Below, piece by piece: positions 1 through 5,432 of a DNA stretch of 7,817 nt. Location of the stretch: the NCBI GenBank assembly GCA_955652845.1, contig CATPBY010000180.1:1-7817 (forward strand), given 5' to 3'. This DNA comes from an uncultured Terriglobales bacterium (GTDB taxonomy: Bacteria > Acidobacteriota > Terriglobia > Terriglobales > Acidobacteriaceae). Position 1 is the first letter of the stretch; each line of letters begins with the position of its first letter. Position numbers and translations under genes: made by a program. The notes below the pieces were generated by a model. It was not told the DNA's origin, ran no database searches, and worked only from the letters and a program-made list of their open reading frames with translations.

Positions 1-1056
1 ATTGTCCGAGCCCAAATCGAGGCAGGGCACATTGGGGAAGCACGGACGGAGGCGGAAGCTTCGGCAAAATATTTCGGCTCGGACCCTAAGTGGAGCACTG
101 CCATCGGCGAGCTATTCCTTAAGAATGCTCAGCCCAAAGATGCCTCAGCCTACTTCCGCGAGGCAAATCGTATCCGCCCTGACGACACCGAGATCCGTCG
201 TCAGCTCGCAGTAGCTTATCTCGAATCCCGCCAGCTAGACGAAGTGTTGAGCACGATCACAAAACCGGAAACACCCGACGATCATTACCTGCGTGCGAGC
301 GCATACTACTTGTCTCATCGCCTCCCGGAAGCAGACCAGGAATCAGAGCTGGCGCTGGCCTTGGCGCCTGATAATCCCCAAATACTCGTTCTACGCACTC
401 GCCTTATGCAACGCGCAGGGGATCAGCACGGTGCACTGGAGATGGCGCAGAAGGCAATTGCCCTCGCGCCCAAGTGGGATGAACCCTACTACCTTGCCGG
501 TGTCAGTTATTATTTCATTCGGCATTACGAGGAGGCAGATCAAGACCTGACGCGGGCCCTGACACTTAATCCGAGTTCGACAAGAGCGCTATTTCTGGAG
601 GCTATGGCGTTGGCCAGCCAGGGCAAGATCGATGATGCGGAGCTGTACCTCCGCCGCGCAATAGCGCTACAACCTAAGAATGCTCGCTTTTACTGCCACC
701 TGGGCATTCTCCTCGCGCGGAGGAATGAACCGGCCAAGGCGGAAGACTCCTTCAGAAAAGCCATCGAGCTTAAGCCGGATTATGCACTGTCGCACTATGA
801 ACTGGGAAAGCTCCTCGTTTCCTCTAAGCAATTGAGGCAAGCAGCGCAGGAGTTAGACCAGGCTGTAATACACGATCCAGGCCTTGGCTCAGCTTATTAT
901 CAATTGGCAAGTGTGTATGCTCGGCTCGGAGAAACCGAGAAATCAGCGCGTTGTCTTGCCAACTTTCAGAGACTCTCCCGCCAACAGACGAACGACTCCC
1001 AGTCAGTCGACCAAACACGAGAAGAAGATGCAAGGAAAGAGACCGAGTCACCCTAA
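1..1056 (+). CDS. TPR-repeat protein, 5'-truncated by window edge
   Basis: The frame is open from base 1 to the TAA at 1054-1056, giving 351 visible codons. The start lies to the left of the window; a GTG at 244 is only an internal valine. The chain is almost entirely helical tetratricopeptide repeats of about 34 residues. Clear units fall at about residues 93-124, 127-158, 161-192, 195-226, 229-260, 263-294 and 297-327, with the usual signature (for example AELYLRRAIALQPKN and AEDSFRKAIELKPDY). Two weaker units precede them. The last 25 or so residues are polar and charged and probably disordered. TPR arrays are protein-interaction scaffolds; large TPR proteins are common in Acidobacteriota and often exported, but the N-terminus is missing, so location and partners cannot be told. 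It converges on the minus-strand sugar operon and is probably not functionally linked to it. Confidence 0.9.
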   Translation: MVRAQIEAGHIGEARTEAEASAKYFGSDPKWSTAIGELFLKNAQPKDASAYFREANRIRPDDTEIRRQLAVAYLESRQLDEVLSTITKPETPDDHYLRASAYYLSHRLPEADQESELALALAPDNPQILVLRTRLMQRAGDQHGALEMAQKAIALAPKWDEPYYLAGVSYYFIRHYEEADQDLTRALTLNPSSTRALFLEAMALASQGKIDDAELYLRRAIALQPKNARFYCHLGILLARRNEPAKAEDSFRKAIELKPDYALSHYELGKLLVSSKQLRQAAQELDQAVIHDPGLGSAYYQLASVYARLGETEKSARCLANFQRLSRQQTNDSQSVDQTREEDARKETESP

Positions 1057-1076
1057 GACATTCTGACTCCGTAGCT

Positions 1077-1108
1077 GCCCGAACGGGCGTCGCCTTCTAA
1101 CGAGGCGA
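1077..1108. terminator. Tandem hairpins in convergent gap (weak terminator candidate)
   Basis: The 77-bp gap between the TPR stop and the lipoprotein stop holds two inverted repeats. One is GCCC/GGGC (1077-1080 with 1085-1088, 4-nt loop). The other is TCGCCT/AGGCGA (1090-1095 with 1103-1108, 7-nt loop). Both fold on either strand, which suits two converging transcripts. Neither is followed by a run of T on either strand, so this is not a canonical intrinsic terminator and the call rests on position plus symmetry. Confidence 0.25.
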
Positions 1109-1133
1109 AGCAATTCACCTGCGGTCTCGACTG

Positions 1134-1571
1134 TCATTTCTCCGGCAATGGGGCCTCCACTTCTTCAATGACCCATTTGTCTGCCGCTTCCAGGTGGCAG
1201 TCGTAGCCATAGAAACGCTTGTTGAAGATGTGCTGAAAAAGGCAAGCGCGCTGGCCACGCATGATCGGGTTGCCCTCGACCGGCTGAAAGTCGCCGTCCG
1301 GAGTATTCGCCGCAAACACCTTTACTTGCCACTCGCCTTCCGGGTCATCAGTATAGCGATGAGGATATGTTTCGGTGGCGAGGTAGTAGACTCCTTTGTG
1401 CTTTCCGTCGGCGTACCTGGCATCCTGGAGATAGAGGAGCGTGGGCGCTGCGATGGTCACGTCAGACTTCAGCAGTAATTTTTCCGGCGCCCTGTCGAGA
1501 TCTTCAACGGATGTCGCGGCCTTGCTGACGATCTCGAAGTCGTCGTGATCGTTGCCGCGATAGAAGGTCAA
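1134..1571 (-). CDS. GH43-like beta-propeller protein, C-terminal part after frameshift
   Basis: This is the C-terminal 145 residues of the lipoprotein encoded just upstream, in the -1 frame relative to it. The frame carries the expected continuation GRFYLTFYRGNDHDDFEIVS, followed by further beta-rich blade-like sequence (LLYLQDARY, GVYYLATETYPH, KVFAANTPDGDFQPVEGNPIM, FYGYDCHLEAADKWVIEEVE), and ends at a TGA (1136-1134). A TTG at 1571-1569 overlaps the upstream TGA as TTGA, so re-initiation is formally possible. I see no convincing ribosome site, though, and the break falls inside a propeller blade, so an independent protein is unlikely. It was probably once, or is still, one gene with the preceding part. 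Function could only be polysaccharide or glycoside processing by family resemblance; catalytic residues cannot be placed. Confidence 0.7.
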   Translation of the reverse strand: MTFYRGNDHDDFEIVSKAATSVEDLDRAPEKLLLKSDVTIAAPTLLYLQDARYADGKHKGVYYLATETYPHRYTDDPEGEWQVKVFAANTPDGDFQPVEGNPIMRGQRACLFQHIFNKRFYGYDCHLEAADKWVIEEVEAPLPEK

Positions 1572-2116
1572 GTAAAAACGGCCGATCGAGGATCTCGGAA
1601 CAGGTTCGGGTTCTGGTTACGCTCGTCAGGAACGCCGGGTACGAGAACTTTCTCTTCGATGAGGTGGATGCCGTCGCGCGAGGTGGCAAGGACGATATGG
1701 CTGCTGGACGTGTCATAGTCACGGGTTACGGCGAAATAGAGCAGTTCCTTGTGTTTGGAATTCGCTCTTGCCAGGGCCGAGGGCCAGCGAGCATTCGTCC
1801 AGAGCGGGTTCTGCTCGTACTTGGTCCAATGGACAAGGTCGTTGCTCCGCACCAACCCGATGCCTCGGCCTTCGTTCAGGCCATACCAGCCCCAGTAGCG
1901 AAACCCGCCCCGCTTGACTTCAAGAAGTGAGAGTGTGTGTGGAAACTCATCGCCCTCCCACGGCTGGGCATCGGGCAGCACGCGCTGGGGCGTAGTCAAT
2001 TTCAGATATGGCCTTGACTTGTCTTGCGTGGGTCCAGTTTTCGTTTGTCCCCAAGCGCAACCGGCGATCATCAGGACGAAGATTGCGAAACAGAATTTAC
2101 GACGTAATGCCGGCAT
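1568..2116 (-). CDS. GH43-like beta-propeller lipoprotein, N-terminal part (frameshifted)
   Basis: ATG at 2116 is chosen because GAGGA sits 5 nt upstream and the product then begins with a textbook lipoprotein signal: MPALRRK, a hydrophobic stretch, and the lipobox IAGC with Cys20. A TTG at 2137 in the same frame overlaps the permease stop but has no such site. Mature sequence resembles five-bladed propeller glycosidases (GH43/GH117/GH130/GH32-like folds): PHTLSLLEVKRGGFRYWGWY, then SNDLVHWTKYEQNPLW, then ATSRDGIHL and ERNQNPNLFRDP. The frame then hits TGA at 1570-1568, where family logic expects the chain to continue, as it does in the -1 frame (1571-1134). Rejoined, the protein would be about 328 residues. 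It is the last gene of the operon, 17 nt after the permease stop, and is probably membrane-anchored and acting on an extracytoplasmic glycan. Family number and substrate are not assignable by eye. Confidence 0.75.
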   Translation of the reverse strand: MPALRRKFCFAIFVLMIAGCAWGQTKTGPTQDKSRPYLKLTTPQRVLPDAQPWEGDEFPHTLSLLEVKRGGFRYWGWYGLNEGRGIGLVRSNDLVHWTKYEQNPLWTNARWPSALARANSKHKELLYFAVTRDYDTSSSHIVLATSRDGIHLIEEKVLVPGVPDERNQNPNLFRDPRSAVFT

Positions 2117-2121
2117 AAGTA

Positions 2122-2126
2122 TCCTC
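2122..2126 (-). promoter_or_regulatory. Shine-Dalgarno GAGGA deciding lipoprotein start
   Basis: GAGGA with a 5-nt spacer to ATG 2116-2114. This favours that ATG over the in-frame TTG at 2137 and the ATG at 2128. Confidence 0.65.
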
Positions 2127-2133
2127 ATCCAAG

Positions 2134-3414
2134 TCAACCGCGCGCCGGTTGAACTTCAGCTTTGGCGAAACTGACGGTGGCATTCGTGATCAGCGGCCTG
2201 GCCCAGAACCCCACGCTCAGAACGAATCCGAACGTGACATAGAGGAACGCGCCTCCAGCGCGCAGACCGAAGTGGTCGGCGATTCGTCCAATGATGACCG
2301 GCACGACGGCTCCGCCCATGATGGCGGTGCTCAAAATTCCACCGAACGAGCCGTGATGCTCTGAGACTGAATTCAGCGAAAGCGAAACCAGGATGGGCCA
2401 CATCACTGACGCGAAAAAACCTACCGCCGGGAAAGCGATAAGAGATATTTTCGCAGGGCCGAACAATGCGGCGGACAAGCACACCAGCGCCCCAACACAG
2501 GCACCGATCAGTACGTAACGGCTGTCAAAGATCTTCAGGAGAAGCATACCTACGAAGCAACCCGCAGTCAGCAGTCCCCAAAACCACGAGACCGCTAAAG
2601 CACCGGCGGTATGCGGGTCGTAACCGTGGTAAACGGACAGGAACTTTGAAATCCAATCGGCAGTCCCCTGCTCGGAGCCGACGTAGGCGAAGACGCAGAG
2701 GAAGAAGGCCCAAACCATAGGCTTCCGGAAAAGACTGCCATACATTTTCCACGATCCGGCCTGCTCGTTGGCGGTGCGCTCCACACGCGGAAAACGACTG
2801 AAGAAGAGAACCGCAACCATCAACACTGTGAACACGGCGAAGATCCAGTACATCGAAGCCCATGGCAGATTCGGAGGTGTAAGGCGATTCAGGATCCGTA
2901 GCAATCCATTCGGATTGACATGCGCATTGCCCAAGTTCAAGACCAGGTACGAGTAAAGGTAGGGACTTAGAAACGAAGCAAGGCCGAAGATCAGTTGTGC
3001 AAAGGCGGAATTGAATGCGAAATGCTCTTCCCCACCGGCAACTCGCAGGAGCGGGTTGATTGCGGTCTGAAGCGTGGCCATCCCCGATCCCATTACGAAC
3101 AGGGAGACAACCGCCATTCGATAGCTAGGGTGGAAGGCGAAAGTCAACGATCCTACGGTGCCAGCCAGGAAAGCTGCGATCATGACGGGCTTTTCGCCAA
3201 ATCGATCCACGAGGAACCCCGCGGGAATTGACATCAGTCCATAGGCAATAAAGAAGGAGAACGGCAGCAGAGCGGCGGCAGCCAGGCTCACTCTGAAGCT
3301 GCTGATGATATCTGGCACGATTGGGCCGAGAATATTGGTCAGCAAGGACATAACAAAGAAGGTCAGGAACACGATAGCAACCATGTAATGGTTTCGTGGC
3401 ATGGAGTGGGTCAC
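2134..3414 (-). CDS. FHS-type MFS sugar permease (FucP/GluP/NagP-like)
   Basis: Inner-membrane sugar:proton symporter of the major facilitator superfamily, about 426 residues and about 12 hydrophobic segments. MFS motif A is visible as GFLVDRFGEKP (around residue 66) after the second helix. The fucose:H+ symporter family marks follow: LQTAINPLLRVAGG and FNSAFAQLIFG around 115-145, the central YVGSEQGTADWISKFL near 245, and a second-half GRIADHFG. The middle (about 160-190) carries a long loop before the next helix. GTG at 3414 is preferred because AAGGA lies 7 nt upstream; a TTG three bases earlier (3417) is possible but its spacing is short. The gene begins 3 nt after the SIS stop, so the two are co-translated. 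Members import fucose, glucose/galactose or N-acetylglucosamine; with a ROK kinase and SIS enzyme adjacent, a hexose or aminosugar is the most likely cargo. Substrate is inference. Confidence 0.9.
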   Translation of the reverse strand: MTHSMPRNHYMVAIVFLTFFVMSLLTNILGPIVPDIISSFRVSLAAAALLPFSFFIAYGLMSIPAGFLVDRFGEKPVMIAAFLAGTVGSLTFAFHPSYRMAVVSLFVMGSGMATLQTAINPLLRVAGGEEHFAFNSAFAQLIFGLASFLSPYLYSYLVLNLGNAHVNPNGLLRILNRLTPPNLPWASMYWIFAVFTVLMVAVLFFSRFPRVERTANEQAGSWKMYGSLFRKPMVWAFFLCVFAYVGSEQGTADWISKFLSVYHGYDPHTAGALAVSWFWGLLTAGCFVGMLLLKIFDSRYVLIGACVGALVCLSAALFGPAKISLIAFPAVGFFASVMWPILVSLSLNSVSEHHGSFGGILSTAIMGGAVVPVIIGRIADHFGLRAGGAFLYVTFGFVLSVGFWARPLITNATVSFAKAEVQPARG

Positions 3415-3417
3415 CAA

Positions 3418-4467
3418 CTATTCCTTGGTCGTTACTTTCGAGGCCCGTTCGAAGCGGCCCGGTTCACGTCCCACCCGCGCTGCCAGCGCCAGTGTGATCA
3501 TCTGCACGGGAAGGATCTCCAGGATCGGGTGTAAGACCTGGGGGGCAACAGGCAACGTGCATGGGACGAGCGCCTCCCCCTCGGAAACCAACTCTGCCCT
3601 ACCCTGCTGTTCACGGATATCCTTAACAAGTCGGCGATTCAAATCGCCAGTTTTGCTATCACCCGCAAAGACCAGAACGAAGGTCTCGTCGCTGAGCATT
3701 TCGAACGGTCCGTGTCGAAATGCCCCGCTGCTCATGCCTTCCGCGTGGAAGTGATCCGACTCTTTGATGATCAACGCACCCGTTCCGACCGCAGCAAGTG
3801 ATGATCCCCTCCCGACCAGGAAAAGGTCACGTATGTTTCTGAGGGGCTGAGCCAGGCTCAGCACATGGTCTTTCCAACGGGACAGGTAATCTCGGACTGC
3901 AGGGCAGGAAGATCTGAGTTCCTCCCGTGTCTGCCGCAAATCGTGGCCGCATAACAAGTCGCCCAGCCACTGCAGGGCGACTAGAGCAGTAACGTATGTC
4001 TTGCAGGAGACGGAAAATTCGGTCCCTGCCCGCGTCACAATGGCTGCATTGGATTGCGCGGCCAATGGACTGTCGGCTGTATTGGTAATCGCTATCACAG
4101 ATGACTTGCCCCGGTTGATGTCTAACAAACGGACAACTTCCGCGCTCTGTCCGGATTGAGAAACCGCAACAATCAGTGTCTTCGGATCGAACAGGCGGTT
4201 CTGGTAATGCACGAGTTCAGAAGTCTCGATCATAATGGCCGTAAGGCCGTGATTCACAAGTTTCAGGGTCAGGGGATGAAGGGCATGGAACGAAGCTCCC
4301 ATGCCAGTGAGGACGACTGTCTTGAACCTTCCCTGTTGAAGGAGACCCGCAAGCTGCTGCAGGGTCTTGGGGACCTCCAAGCCGGCGAGAGTATCTTCCA
4401 GCGCCCGGGGTTGATCCAGAATGTCGCTAAGATATGCGCCTTCGACTACGGAGAAATCAGCCAGCAC
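3418..4467 (-). CDS. Double-SIS aminosugar-phosphate isomerase/deaminase (GlmS C-domain type)
   Basis: Cytoplasmic protein of 349 residues made of two SIS domains (about 35-175 and 205-335), equal to the isomerase half of GlmS without the N-terminal glutaminase. Visible motifs are GMGASFHA (55-62), the phosphate-binding SQSGQSAE (103-110), AGTEFSVSCKTY (147-158), and KESDHFHAEG followed by FRHGP (235-254), which places Glu236 and His252 at E. coli GlmS E488 and H504. The tail ASKVTTKE keeps a lysine (344) near GlmS K603. Without glutaminase it cannot use glutamine, so it more likely acts as a glucosamine-6-phosphate deaminase (NagB-II type), a galactosamine enzyme (AgaS type) or a sugar-phosphate isomerase. 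The GTG start has AAGGGAG 6 nt upstream and overlaps the kinase stop by 11 nt, indicating translational coupling. The fold is certain; the precise reaction is inferred. Confidence 0.9.
   Translation of the reverse strand: MLADFSVVEGAYLSDILDQPRALEDTLAGLEVPKTLQQLAGLLQQGRFKTVVLTGMGASFHALHPLTLKLVNHGLTAIMIETSELVHYQNRLFDPKTLIVAVSQSGQSAEVVRLLDINRGKSSVIAITNTADSPLAAQSNAAIVTRAGTEFSVSCKTYVTALVALQWLGDLLCGHDLRQTREELRSSCPAVRDYLSRWKDHVLSLAQPLRNIRDLFLVGRGSSLAAVGTGALIIKESDHFHAEGMSSGAFRHGPFEMLSDETFVLVFAGDSKTGDLNRRLVKDIREQQGRAELVSEGEALVPCTLPVAPQVLHPILEILPVQMITLALAARVGREPGRFERASKVTTKE
3422..3426 (-). promoter_or_regulatory. Shine-Dalgarno AAGGA deciding permease start
   Basis: AAGGA lies inside the last codons of the SIS gene, 7 nt before GTG 3414 and only 4 nt before TTG 3417. 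It favours the GTG. Confidence 0.55.
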
Positions 4468-5398
4468 GGAGATCTCCCTTCGAACCGAACCGGTGGTACC
4501 AGACTCTGGCTGCCCCGATCAGGTTTGCGTGCTCCCCCAGCGATGCCAGGGCCAACTCCGTTTTTTCAGAAGGAACAAAGCGACAGCTGGAAACAATGAC
4601 TGCACGGATTCCATCCAGAAACAATGCTGCACTGTTCATAACACTGCCGCCGAGCACGATAATATCGGGAACGAACATGGTCACCAAATTGGCGAGACCG
4701 AGACCGAGATAGCGGCTTTCGTGCTCGGTAGCCCGAAGAGCCCATGCGTCACCTTCCTGAGCCAATTGGCAAATCTTCTTGGCCGTCAGGTCAGTCCGTG
4801 GGTATTCTGGGGGCGCGTTGCGATTAAGCCATTCAACCATGGCAGGACCGGCCGCCAACGATTCCCAACATCCAGTGAAGCCACACAAGCAGCGAGGACC
4901 GGAGAGATCGACCAGGTGGTGGCCTATTTCCGGATGCGCTCCAGCGGTACCACGATAGACCTCACCGTCGAGAATGATGCCCGCACCAATGCCGGTGCCC
5001 ACCGTGACATAAACCAAACGGGACTTACTCTTGCCGGCACCCCAGCCGGCTTCGCCCAGAGCCGCGGCATCGGCATCGTTTTCCATGGCCACGGAAACGT
5101 GAAAGATACGTTCCAGATCCCGCACTGGATTCGTGCCTCGCCAGTGTGGAAAGAAATTGACATCACCAATTTCACCGGTAACCGGATCCACGGGCCCCGT
5201 AGAGCCGATGCCGATACCAGTGATTTCCGCTCCGGCTTGTGCAGCCGTGTCGCGCAGCATTGTTGCGATGCGATCCAGGGCGCTGGAATAGCCGGCATCC
5301 GCTGCTGTCGGCAATTCCGCTCGCGACACCAGGTGGCCTTTCGAATCCACCATGCCCACGGCGATCTTGGTTCCGCCGATGTCGACTGCTGCGATCAT
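4457..5398 (-). CDS. ROK-family sugar kinase
   Basis: Cytoplasmic ATP-dependent kinase of 313 residues, full length for the family. It opens with the phosphate-binding DIGGTK (6-11). ENDADAAALGE (106-116) carries the catalytic aspartate (Asp108), and VTVGTGIGAGII (131-142) is the second phosphate loop. HPEIGHH (155-161) and CLCGFTGCWE (170-179) supply the ROK zinc site (His160, Cys170, Cys172, Cys177) and sugar-contacting Glu157 and Glu179. There is no N-terminal helix-turn-helix, so it is an enzyme and not a NagC/XylR-type repressor. ATG 5398 has GGAGGG 7 nt upstream, 34 nt after the hydrolase stop. ROK kinases phosphorylate glucose, GlcNAc, ManNAc, allose or fructose; coupling to a GlmS-type SIS enzyme points to an aminosugar or glucose, but specificity cannot be read from these motifs. 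Confidence 0.93.
   Translation of the reverse strand: MIAAVDIGGTKIAVGMVDSKGHLVSRAELPTAADAGYSSALDRIATMLRDTAAQAGAEITGIGIGSTGPVDPVTGEIGDVNFFPHWRGTNPVRDLERIFHVSVAMENDADAAALGEAGWGAGKSKSRLVYVTVGTGIGAGIILDGEVYRGTAGAHPEIGHHLVDLSGPRCLCGFTGCWESLAAGPAMVEWLNRNAPPEYPRTDLTAKKICQLAQEGDAWALRATEHESRYLGLGLANLVTMFVPDIIVLGGSVMNSAALFLDGIRAVIVSSCRFVPSEKTELALASLGEHANLIGAARVWYHRFGSKGDLRAG
4474..4480 (-). promoter_or_regulatory. Shine-Dalgarno AAGGGAG of the SIS gene, inside kinase CDS
   Basis: AAGGGAG stands 6 nt before GTG 4467 and lies within the kinase coding sequence. It supports a GTG start that overlaps the kinase end by 11 nt. Confidence 0.6.
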
Positions 5399-5405
5399 TC
5401 TTTTT

Positions 5406-5411
5406 CCCTCC
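5406..5411 (-). promoter_or_regulatory. Strong Shine-Dalgarno GGAGGG of the kinase gene
   Basis: GGAGGG with a 7-nt A-rich spacer to ATG 5398. This is the best ribosome site in the operon, in the 34-nt gap after the hydrolase. Confidence 0.75.
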
Positions 5412-5432
5412 GGCGGCTGTTGTGCTTTGCGG

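Noticed and set aside
2..214. A 70-codon plus-strand open frame at the left edge
   Set aside because: It overlaps the TPR gene in another frame; the TPR frame is open from base 1 and its translation continues the helical repeat pattern, so this one is a shadow.
4468..4477. Perfect 10-bp palindrome GGAGATCTCC at the SIS ribosome site
   Set aside because: It has no loop, so it cannot hide the ribosome site as a hairpin, and it lies inside the kinase coding sequence; part of the symmetry follows from the Shine-Dalgarno itself.
4457..5398. ROK protein as a NagC/Mlc-like transcriptional repressor
   Set aside because: The chain starts directly at DIGGTK with no N-terminal DNA-binding domain, and the kinase motifs are complete.
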